DNA of 64,000 nucleotides from Alviniconcha marisindica (Eukaryota; Mollusca; Gastropoda; Provannidae): contig JABMCL010002025.1 in the NCBI GenBank assembly GCA_018857735.1, positions 485,001 through 549,000 on the forward strand. The letters are read 5' to 3'. The notes under the pieces were generated by a model. That model was not told where the DNA came from, made no database searches, and worked only from the letters and a program-made list of their open reading frames with translations. Below, piece by piece: positions 1 through 12,231 of this stretch. A program made the translations under genes and the position numbers. The first letter of the stretch is position 1; each line of letters begins with the position of its first letter.

Positions 1-573
1 CCAAATACGCTATAACACGTTGCTGCATCTATCAGATTGAATGTTTCTACCTGTATATATACTGTAATACATGCAAATGCACTGTAAAACACCAAACATA
101 CTGTGACACACTGCTGCCTCTATCAGACTCAAGTTCTGACCCAAATACATTGTAACCATGGCACAACACTGCAACAGGGTTCGTACAAAAAAAATCTTTT
201 CAAAATTCACAAACTTTTCACAAAACCCGGCACGATGCAGCATGGCACAGAAAAGCAGCACGCAGGTATGCTTTTCCGCACATCCAGTAAAGGGGCGCTA
301 CCCTTACTGTAGCCAATGACCAACGCACTCTATCAGTCAAAACTGTGATAGCAAGTGCGTTCCTTGCGATTTTGCACAGTGCTTTTTATTTTTTGCTTTT
401 TAAATTATTAAAGTACTGTTCAGTCTTGGGAAATGCAGTTTCCGACTGATAAGCTCATAGTTTTTCCCTAGCGCTCTGAAGACCACCAAATTCCCGAACT
501 TTCACAGACCCCACTCAGTTTTCACAGACTTTCAAGGCCTCAATAAATCGTATCCCATTTTCCCCAAACTTTC

Positions 574-750
574 ATAGTTCCGGAGCTGCGTGAGAGTCGA
601 GGTGGCCGTCCTGAGCTGTCCGTCCTAACGAGCCTTCTGGTTTCCGTGGACGTAAAGATTATTGCACCGTGCTTCGGCATTGATCACAACTTGTCCCTAA
701 TATGTCAACTGACATCTGAGGACATTATTAAGCATCACTTCATCATCATC
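574..750 (+). repeat. Interspersed repeat, family C (copy 1)
   Basis: The copy runs from a GGAGCTG-GTGAGAGTCGAGG start, through GTTTCCGTGGACGTAAAG, to ACATCTGAGGACATTA-AGCATCACTTCATCATC. Near-identical copies occur at 15220-15390 (minus), 18257-18427, 18434-18607 and 58502-58674. It lies downstream of SPT5 exon 8 and is probably intronic. Confidence 0.8.
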
Positions 751-1323
751 CCCAAACTTTCAAAGACCTTCAAAGACCATGCAGACCCCGAAATTACCAG
801 ACAAAAGGTTTCCACCCAAAGTGCCCCCCTCGCCCATTTTCATTTACAGTGTGCATGATCCTATCTAAAAGATCCTGACTAAAGATGCCAACCAATCTTC
901 CATATGCCAACAACTCTTCTATATGCCAACAATCTCCATATGCCAACAATCTTCCATATGCCAACAATCTTCCAAACGCCGCACAAGCTGTAAAAACTAA
1001 ACCAAAACCAACGTAAGTCTTTTTCTTTCATTTTCCATCATTTTTGACCGTTTATCTGTTGTTTAAGTGTTGTTTTGTGGCTTGACAAAGGGGATTTCCC
1101 TGAAAATTTGCATACTGTGTGCACATGTTAAAATAAATAAGCGTTCGTTTGAACCTTTTTGTGTTTGGATCTAACTAAAAGAGGAAAAATCTGTCTTCAA
1201 AAAGCTTTCTTCTTTAGTCTTTACACACTAATATTTTCCATGCAAGTTCAACTCAGCCAGCGAATCAGTTGCAAACAAACGAAACATGAAGTGCACCGTT
1301 GCAAACAAAAGGGCCACACGCAC

Positions 1324-1440
1324 CTGAGCCAAGTCGTCCTTGAACACTCCGCGCTTGAGGCGCACCCAGGTTTTGGGTTTGAGGTTAGCTGTCTCCTTGA
1401 CAACTTTCAGGACGTCTGTCATCTCTTTGATCGGCACCAT
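1324..1440 (-). CDS. supt5h: SPT5 coding exon 8 (end of NGN, start of KOW1)
   Basis: Encodes [20 protein letters not shown], then [19 protein letters not shown], nearly identical to vertebrate SPT5. The acceptor is CTCACAG|ATG and the donor CAG|GTGCGT, phase 0. The next exon lies beyond the left edge. Confidence 0.93.
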
Positions 1441-4400
1441 CTGTGAGTCAGCACAATGCAGTTAGTAAGCTCCTGGAGTTTAACGCAACATCGTGAATTC
1501 TGTATATAAACACAAACTGCACAGCCCTTCAAACAAAAACAGAATGATAATCTAATCACTGACAGTTAAAATGAAGCAAGAACCACAATTAGGCAGAGAA
1601 AATAGACAAAAACACAGACTTCAAGTCTGCAGAGCAAAAGCACAAGTCAACAAGATAATAATAATTCATACGTTTTACTTTACACTGCTGATTGTTATTT
1701 ATTTTTAACTGGACATAAAAACTATTTTTTCTTGTATTTTTTCTCCTCATTATACCAATCAAATTAATGATGTATACTAATAAATCATACACAATTCGCT
1801 GGCATATTCACAAACATGTATACACACAAGTACAAAGCAACCCATACATACATATGCTCACATACACAAATGCACACACACCTGAGTGCACATGTTCACG
1901 CACGCATCCAACATACAACTCTCAAGAGATTTTGACTGTTGGGGATGGGCGTGGGGGGGAGGGAGCGGAGGTGGGTGGTGGGTGGAGAGGTAGTCCACGA
2001 TCCTTTTAAGCGCCTTACGCAGCCTGTCATAAGCAGGTTAACGTCTTGGCCAGTTCAACAAGCGTCCGTCAAATCTGCACGCGCTGACCTGCTGCTGATA
2101 GTAGCCGATGCGCAGATTTCCGATTCCCTCGATGGCATGCTTGACGTGAGTCTGCTTGTAGGCCTCGATGTAGATGTAGCCTTTCAGTCCCTCCTTGGCC
2201 ACCACCGACTTGATCTGCAGAGGCTGGAAAGCAAAGACGGGAAACGGTCTCACCCCTGCAAGCGTAAAAGAGTTGTCGCCCTGCGCGGCAAAATACCCCC
2301 TGCTGCATGCCCTGCGCTTCTGTCGGTCTCGGTGTCGCTATCACCATCCGCCTTCTTCGCATGCGATGGGTTGAGATCACTAGTTGAAAAGGTACGTCAG
2401 AAACAGCCCTTCGTTGCGTGCAATGGGTCTAGTTCACCAGTTTAACAGATACGTCAGAAACAGTCCTTCTTTGCTTGCAATGGATCTAGTTTAGCAGCTT
2501 AACAGGTATGTCAGAAACAGTCATATTATGATCGGATCAGATGAACCCTCACCGTGACCCTGACCTTGACCACGGCAGACCAGTCTTCGGCTCATAATGG
2601 TGCATCACACCAAGTTTGGTTACAAAAGGTTACGTGGCTCAGACCATAACAATCTAGACGAACATTCATTAAAAAATGTAACCTTCGCTGTGCCTTTGAC
2701 CTTGGATACAGCGACCCAATCTTGTCACAAGACACTTATTGTGATGTACCAATCAAATTAAGCCTGACTGCAAAAGGATCTGCTGATCTAGTGCTAGCGT
2801 GAAAGTGTAAACAATGTAGCTGCTAGCATGAAAGTGTAAATGAATGATCTAGCTGCCAGAATTAAAGTGTAAATGAATGACGTAGCTGCTAGCATGAAAG
2901 TGTAAATGAATGATCTAGCTGCTAGCATGAAAGTGTAAATGAATGATCTTGCTGTTAGCATGAAAGTGTAAATGAATGATCTTGCTGTTAGCAGGAAAGT
3001 GTAAATGAATGATCTAGCTGCTAGCATGAAAGTGTAAATGAATGACCTAGCTGCTAGCATGAAAGTGTAAATGAATGATCTAGCTGCTAGCATGAAAGTG
3101 TAAATGAATGATCTTGATGTTAGCATGAAAGTGTAAATGAATGATCTTGCTGTTAGCAGGAAAGTGTAAATGAATGATCTAGCTGCTAGTATGAAGGTGT
3201 AAATTAACAATGTAGCTGCTAGCATGAAAGTGTAAATGAATGATCTAGCTGCTAGCGTGAAGGTGTAAATTAACAATGTAGCTGCTAGCATGAAAGTGTA
3301 AATGAACGATCTAGCTGCTAGCATGAAAATGTAAATGAATGATATCGCTGCTAGCGTGAAAGTGTAAATGAATGATCTCAACACCATGCCTCGTTCATTT
3401 GTGCATATTTCTTTGCACAAGGCAATGAAGACATGCTGAGCTGAACTGCATCAGCTGAGATGCCAGTGCAAAATTAAAGTAAGCATTTGTATCAAAAGAT
3501 TTTCGCCTTAAAAAACACACAGAAAACTGTTAGTATCTTTATAATACATTATGGTTGCTGTATTTGCGACCAGGTAGATAAACAACACCCACCTCTTCAG
3601 AAAACTGGTAGGCAATGACTTTGCGCATCAGGTGGACGACGACGGCCTTTTCCTCTCCCATGCGACACTTCACCACCCACAAGTTGGGATCTCTGCACAG
3701 ACCAACACACACCCCAGCATGCAAAAGGTCCAGGTCACACAACCTTACCACCCGCACAACAGTCCACCACCCACACAACACTTCACCACCTACACAACAC
3801 TTCCCCACCCACACAACACTTCCCCACCCACACAACACTTCACCACCCACACAACACTTCACCACCCACACAACAGTCCACCACCCACACAACACTTCCC
3901 CACCCACACAACACTTCACCACCCACACAACACTTCCCCACCCACACAACATCACCACCCACACAACAGTCCACCACACCACACTTCACCACAACACTTC
4001 ACCACCCACACAACATTCCCCACCCACACAACACTTCCCACCCACACACATCACCACCACACAACACTTCACCACCCACACAACACTTCACCACCCACAC
4101 AACACTTCACCACCCACACAACACTCCACCACCCACACAACACTTCCCACCCACACAACAGTTCCACCACCCACACAACACTTCACCACCCACACAACAT
4201 TCACCACCCACACAACACTTCCCCACCCACACAACACTTCCACCACCCACACAACACTTCACCACCCACACAACACTTCCCCACCCACACAACACTTCCC
4301 CACCCACACAACACTTCCACCACCCACACAACACTTCACCACCCCACAACACTTCACCACCCAAACAACACTTCACCACCCACACAACACTTCACCACCC

Positions 4401-7400
4401 ACACACACCCACCACCCACACAAACACTTCACCACCCACACAACACTCACCACCCACACAACATCCACCACCCACACAACACCTCACCACCCACACAACA
4501 CTCACCACCCACAACATCACCACACCAAACACTTCACCACCCACACAACACTTCCACCACCCACACAACACTTCACCACCCACACAACAGTCACACCACT
4601 CCACACCAACACTTCACCACCCACACAACACTTCCCACCCACACAACACTTCACCACCCACACAACACTTCACCACCCACACAACAGTCCCACCCACACA
4701 ACACTTCACCACCCACACAACAGCTCACCACCCACACAACACTTCACCACCCACACAACATCACCACCCACACAAACTTCACCACCCACACAACACTTCA
4801 CCACCACACAACACTTCACCACCCACACAACAGCTTCACCATCCACACAACACTTCACCACCCACACAACATTCACCACCCACACAACAGTTCACCACCC
4901 ACACAACACTTCACCACCCACACAACACTCACCATCCCACACAACAGCTTCACCACTCCACACAACACTTCACCACCCACACAACACTTCACCACCCACA
5001 CAACTACTCACCATGCATCACACACTTCACCATCGCCACATTCACTATCACTCACCCCACTTCAGCTTCCACCACTCCATCCCACTTCAGCTATCACTCC
5101 CCACTTCACCTATCACTCCACCCACTTCACATCCCACTTCACTATCACATCTCCCACTTCACCCACTCAGTATCACTCTCCCACTTCAGCATCACATCCA
5201 CCATCCCACTCAACACTTCACTTCATCCCACTTCAGTATCACTCATCCCACTTCACATCACCTCCCACTTCACTATCACTCACCCACTTCACCTTCACTC
5301 ATCACTTCAATCCCACTTCAGCTATCACTCCTCCCACTTCAGTATCACTCATCAATCCCACTTCAGTATCACTCCTCCCACTTCAGCTATCACTCATCCC
5401 ACTTCAATCCCACTTCAGCTATCACTCCTCCCACTTCAGCTGTCACTCCTCCCACTTCAGATCCCACTCCTCCCACTTCAGATCCCACTTCAGCTATCAC
5501 TCCTCCCACTTCAGCTATCACTCCTCCCACTTCACATCCCACTTCAGCTATCACTCATCCCACTCCAGCTATCACTCATCCCACTTCAGATCCCACTTCA
5601 GCTATCACTCATCCCACTTCAACTGTCACTCATCCCACTTCAGCTGTCACTCCTCCCACTTCAACAGTCCCTCACCAAGAATACCACACATCATCCCACT
5701 CAGCGATCACTCAATCCCACTTCAGATCCCACTTCAGCGATCACTCCTCCCACTTCAGTGTCACTCCTCCCACTTCAGCTGTCACTCATTCTACTGATGC
5801 AAAAAGGTCTGTCACCAAGAATAACCAACACAATGAAAAGTCTGTCACCAAGAATAACCAACACAATGAAAAGTCTGTCACCAAGAATAACCAACACAAT
5901 AAAAAGTCTGTCACCAAGAATAACAAACAAAAAGTCTGCCACAGCAAGCAAGAGAGAGAGAGAGAGAGAGACAGAGTGTAGGGAAAGAAAACAATACCGA
6001 GAATAACAAATATAATGAAAATACAATTTCCTTCAAGCAGTCTAATAACAGCACATATCCAAAGGTTTTGAATGGGCAGTCCCAAAATGTTTGTTTTCAT
6101 AGGTGATGACAAAATGTCATCTTTTAATATAATCCTGTCACTACAGTAAGTTCCAACATACCTGATAAAAACATGCCTTCTAGACCATCATCTACTCAAT
6201 GTACCAACTGTTTCAGAGTGGTGAACAGAAGACCACACACACAGTCTAAGAAGTGAACAGACACACAGACAAACACGGACAGGTTGTCTGATAAACGGGC
6301 GCACATACAAGCAAACCAAACACACTTACTTGACCAACACACAAGGGAGGTAATCAGCACGCCAAAGACATCACACAAACAGAACAACAAAGACCTAGCA
6401 CGCGTGTAAATACAAGGGACATAAACTCCACCCGAGGCAAATCCTTCAACTTACTTGACACCAGGCAGACGCCCTTGTTGTGTGATTTCGTCGGACATTT
6501 CCTCTCCCTCACCAAATCTGTCAGTGGCGGAGGAATCCCCAAAGCGCTGCTTGTAGTAAGCCTCGATTTCATCTTCGTGTTGGCTCCTGAAACACAGGTA
6601 GTTGTTGGATTTTAATGTTGTGTCAACTGCACAAAATAATAATAATAATGTACATTTATCACGCGCTCGTCCCGTCATTTTTTATTCAGGACCAGTTAAA
6701 ATCACAACAGTTAACTCCTGCTGCAGACGATGCTGGGCAAAGGGAGGTAAACGGAGTTATGCCCCTTCTTCAGACATCCGGGATTTGTTCTTGGACAGCT
6801 AGCTTGATGATACTGATGAGGTTGGTTGTCTGCAGCAGGTCCTCTTTGTAGCCCCAGAGCTTTCCTGCCAGTGCGGGTCCTTGGGGCCAGTGCTGTGTCC
6901 GTGCTTCCTTGTACAGGGGGCGGGACTGCAGAATCTGCTCTTGGGTTGTTCAGCTACCAGCGCTGTGTCCGTGCTGCCTTGTACAGGGGGCGGGACAGCA
7001 GAACGTGCTCTGGGATTGTTCAGCTACCAGTGCTGTGTCCGTGCTGCCTTGTACAGGGGGCGGGACAGCAGAACGTGCTCTGGGGTTGTTCAGCTACCAG
7101 TGCTGTGTCCGTGCTGCCTTGTACAGGGGGCGGGACAGCAGAACGTGCTCTGGGATTGTTCAGCTACCAGTGCTGTGTCCATGCTGCCTTGTACAGGAGG
7201 CGGGACTGCAGAACGTGCTCTCAGGTTTGTGGGCCTGTCTCGCACAGGTCTGTGTGACTGACCAAGGCGATACATGCGGGCATGCAAATTGGTGGTCGGC
7301 TGGTAGCACTGCAGGTGTTGCAGATCTCCGACTAACAATTGGAAAGGCATAACTCTACTGTTGGGGAACTTGTACCCTAACAGAGAGGACAGAAATGAAT

Positions 7401-10400
7401 CAAAACACTCAATCAAACAGTAAAATTCACCCTGCTGTGGGAAACTTGCACCCTAAATGGAGTGGATGGAAATGAACCAAAAAAAAACACCCAACTCAGT
7501 CAAACAGTAAAACTCATCCTGCTGTGGGAAACTTGCAGCCCAAGTGGAGAGGACGGAAATGAATCAAATACACTCAATCAAACAGTAAAACTCCCCTTGA
7601 TGTTGGGAAACTTGCACCCTAAGTGGAGTGGACAGAAATGAATCAAAAAACACTAAATCAAGCAGTAAAACTCACCTTGCTGTTGGGAAACTTGCACTCT
7701 AAGTGGAGTGGACAGAAATGAATAAAAAACACACACTCAATCAAGCAGTAAAACTCACCTTGCTGTTGGGAAACTTGCACTCTCAGTGGAGTGGACAAAA
7801 ATGAACCAAAAAACACTCAATCAAGCAGTAAAACTCATCTTGCTGTTGGGAAACTTGCACCCTAAGTGGAGTGGACGGAAATGAATTTAAAAAAAATCAA
7901 TCAAGCAGTAAAACTCACCTTGCTGTTGGGAAACTTGCACCCTAAGTGGAGTGGACAGAAATGAGTCAAAATACACTCAATGAAGCAGTAAAACTCACCT
8001 TGCTGTTGGGAAACTTGCACTCTAAGTGGAGTGGATGGAAACGAACACACACAAAAAAAACTCAGTCAAACAGTAAAACTCATCCTGCTGTGGGAAACTT
8101 GCACTCTAAGTGGAGTGGATGGAAACGAACACACAAAAAACCCCTCCGTCAAACAGTAAAGCTCATCATGCTGTTGGGAAACCTGCAGCCCAAGCAGAGT
8201 GGATGGCAATTGTAGATGTCGATCATTTTTATGTAGCACTATTCGCCACTCTTCAGCAGACTCACTGCGCCTGCACGCGATTCTGCATGAGTGACTAGCT
8301 TTTTTTGTCGTCACCAGCGCATTTTTGAATACCCAACAAAGTGGTGCACTGACGTGGCTGGTCAGAGATGAATTTTCAACACACACACACTCAAACTTGT
8401 CAAACTCACTCCCAGATCTGCTTCAGGCGCTGGTGACTCTCAATCTCCTTGGCGCTGGGTCCCTCGTAGGTTGAGCGGCGGTCAATCAACTCCTCGGCTC
8501 CTTCCTCCCACTCCTCATCGTCTTCATCCTCCTCATCCACATCTGCGCCACAAGGAAAGAACACATTTCACTTTTCCGCTGGGACAGCAAGGTTCAAAGC
8601 AACCGGCACTCTCTTAAAACAAGGCTGCTGCCACAGTGAAAGAACACATTTCACTTTTCCGTTGGGACAGCAAGGTTCAAAGCAACCGGCACTCTCTTAA
8701 AACAAGGTTGTTGCCATAATGAAAGAACACATTTCACTTTTCAGTTGGGACAGCAAGGTTCAAAGCAACCGGCACTCTCTTAAAACAAGGCTGCTGCCAC
8801 AGTGAAAGAACACATTTCACTTTTCCGCTGGGACAGCAAGGTTCAAAGCAACCGGCACTCTCTTAAAACAAGGCTGCTGCCACAGTGAAAGAACACATTT
8901 CACTTTTCGGTAGGGACAGCAAGGTTCAAAGCAACCGGCACTCTCTTAAAACAAGGTTGTTGCCATAATGAAAGAACACATTACACTTTTTGGTTGGGAC
9001 AGCAAGGTTCAAAGCAACTGGCACTCTCTTAAAACAAGGCTGCTGCCACAATGAAAGAACACATTTCACTTTTCGGTTGGGACAGCAAGGTTCAAAGCAA
9101 CCGGCACTCTCTTAAAACAAGGCTGCTGCCACAATGAAAGAACACATTTCACTTTTCGGTAGGGACAGCAAGGTTCAAAGCAACCGGCACTCTCTTAAAA
9201 CAAGGCTGCTGCCACAGTGAAAGAACACATTTCACTTTTCGGTTGGGACAGCAAGGTTCAAAGCAACCGGCACTCTCTTAAAACAAGGCTGCTGCCACAG
9301 TGAAAGAACACATTTCACTTTTCAGTTGGGACAGCAAGGTTCAAAGCAACCGGCACTCTCTTAAAACAAGGTTGTTGCCATAATGAAAGAACACATTTCA
9401 CTTTTCGGTTGGGACAGCAAGGTTCAAAGCAACCGGCACTCTCTTAAAACAAGGTTGTTGCCATAATGAAAGAACACATTTCACTTTTCGGTTGGGACAG
9501 CAAGGTTCAAAGCAACCGGCACTCTCTTAAAACAAGGCTGCTGCCACAATGAAAAGAACTGTTTCACAACAGATTTGCTGAACAAAAGTACAAGAGTGCA
9601 GTGGGCAGGTATGTCTTATGCGGAACTTATTTTCAAGAGGTTTGTCTTAAGAGGTTTCCGCTGTATCTCACGGTAAAAATCCAGTCAGTTCTTGGATTTT
9701 CTGTTCAGTCAACCACAGACGGTCACCTCAGGATGAGCGTTAGTTAGTTAGTGATAGGATTTTAACGACCTGTTACTAACTAACGTTTGTTCCAAAATGA
9801 CCCTATGTGGCTGCCTGGGCCACAAATCCAAACATGAAAATAAAGAGCAGAGCGCCAGACGAGAGGTAGGCCCTCCTTAAAGGCAGCCTCTAGAGCAGTG
9901 ATCCTTTAATCAAGGATGACAAATGCTATGACAATGAAAGGTGAACAGACTGGCTTGAAATGAAGGACGGAGCGTGTGTGTAACCAAGGATGACAAATGC
10001 TATGACAATGAAAGGTGAACAGACTGGCTTGAAATGAAGGATGGAGCATGTGTGGAACCAAGGATGACAAATGCTATGACAATGAAAAGTGAACAGACTG
10101 GCTTGAAATGAAGGACGGAGCGTGTGTGTAACCAAGGATGACAAATGCTATGACAATGAAAGGTGAACAGACTGGCTTGAAATGAAGGAGGGAGCGTGTG
10201 TGTAACAAAGGATGACAAATGCTATGACAATGAAAGGTGAACAGACTGGCTTTAAATGAAGGACGGAGCGTGTGTGTAACGCTACACTCTGCTCTTACTT
10301 CTGGGACTGCCCTTTGTCTCATGTCGGTTCTTTCCACCTTATTCAGGGACCAGCCCTCTTTAAAGACGGGCTTTGTTTCTCTTATTTTTGAACTTCGCAT

Positions 10401-12198
10401 GCAGTCTTACAAACGGGGTTCTGACTTCTACTGGGCGGTTCAGGCGGGGTTAACTCCCTTGACTTTTGCCCGGCATCGCTTAAGTCCCTTGGCTGCTTTT
10501 ACTTCCAGTGGGTACTTTCTTCGCAGAGGTGAATTTGCGAATTTTACGCTGCCAATTTTAAAGGCATTTTTGGAGGCCCGTAGTCAGAATGTGTCTGGCA
10601 ACAAGCAATAACTTGTTGCTTGAGCTATACGATACTCAAAAATGCTTTTCCACGAAATCGTGATCTTCTGGTCAGCCAAAAAACGACACTTTTTTTTCCG
10701 CCCTCCATCCCCTTTCCCCAGTAATTTTTGCAACTGCAACAGTGGTGGCATTTGTTTTGCTTCACAATTCTAGGTTCAACTGCCATTGTTATACACAGCG
10801 TGATGCAACGCCTACTCAGAAATCAGCCCGGAAGTGACACTGCAACCTCTCACAACTTGCGCGGAAGATTACAAAGGGCATTCACTCATGCAAACCAGTT
10901 TCACTGAACTGCCCAAGACTGAGGTGCCCTCTACATTTAGAAATGACAAGTCTTCGGTATTCAGAAGTTGTGTACATTCAGGGTGCCCCACTGTCTTTTT
11001 ATTTTCAAAGGTGCATTGCAGAATTCATCGCAAAGCTAAGCAGTCTTGACGTGCACTCCTGCCTTTATGCAGCGCTGACACAATTTTGAAAAGCTGTCTC
11101 TGTTCACAAATCATTTCCGATTCACAGTTGCAGACATGTGCAATGTCATCAGGACTGCCACAGGGCAGACGTTCCTCTGCACTGTCTTCCAGCAGGAAAG
11201 CGAAAATAAATGTCACTATTCTGTGACGGTTTAAACAGAACCACCAAACACCCGCTACGGACTACAAGTGCTTGTGGGGAGACAAAGGCAAAATGGCAGT
11301 GCATCTGGTCTGAGTTTGGTCCCGCTCTGTTGACATGCACTTCAAAATGCAAGTTAGTCGGGGACACTCACCGGCCTCATCGATGATAAAACCAAGCGCT
11401 CCTTTTCTCTTCTTCTTCTTCGGTCGTCCAGACTCCTCTTCTTCTTCCTCGTCATACTCCTGGGAGCAAAAATGAAAATACAACACCAGTGTATGACAGA
11501 TTCCCCAAACTCTTCTAATTCTAAACTGCAATGTGGAAGAAGTTGTACTCTGAAAATTGATTCCCCTTCAGAAGAATGGACCCCCCCCCCCCCCCCCCCC
11601 ACCATTCCCCAAACTCTGCTAATTCTAAACTGCAATGTGGAAGAAGCTGTACTCTGAAAATTGAATCCCTTTCAGAAGAATGGAATTTAGTTTTAATATA
11701 ATATATGCAAAAATAGTGCTTTTTTCTCCAGTTAAAGCATCATCAAACAAAAACGAACAGTATTACTACCAAATCCTTCTGACAAAATTAAGATAACTAT
11801 CCATACAAGCACCACACAAAGTTTCACTGCTCTTAACTTTGTTCAAAGTTGAGCAAACCTCGTTTGTTGTTAAGGCACAAAAAATGCCTGTTTCCATCAA
11901 AACTGCTCAAAACAAAGGAACCCCAAATCAGTAAGCAATCTTTATTGACAACTTATACATGTAGTAAAAGTCATTTTTGATTCTAAAAATGGACTATTTA
12001 TTCAATAAAACACTGAAAATCAGCCAAAATCTCAAATCTTAAAAAAAAAAAAAAAAAGTGATTTTGGCTGAATTTGCATTACCGTGTCTGGCCGTAAGTT
12101 ACAGTTAAAAAACAAAAGCAAGAACTCCACCTCATGAATCTCAAAGGGCAAAGCAAAAGAGGAGACCCGGGCAACCAGGCAAACAACTCACGTCTTCG

Positions 12199-12231
<33 letters not shown>

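Noticed and set aside
2794..3420. 208-residue repeat protein ([11 protein letters not shown] units) on minus
   Set aside because: The 33-bp satellite unit has a length divisible by three, so a frame stays open by default. It lies between two SPT5 exons.
3615..5981. 788-residue plus-strand open frame rich in His, Thr and Pro
   Set aside because: It is produced entirely by the 19-20-bp arrays in an SPT5 intron. Other frames of the same array are open too, and it runs antisense through a real exon.
10237..10611. 124-residue plus-strand open frame
   Set aside because: It starts in a minisatellite, lies antisense in an SPT5 intron, and contains nothing recognisable. It may be an old repeat fragment.
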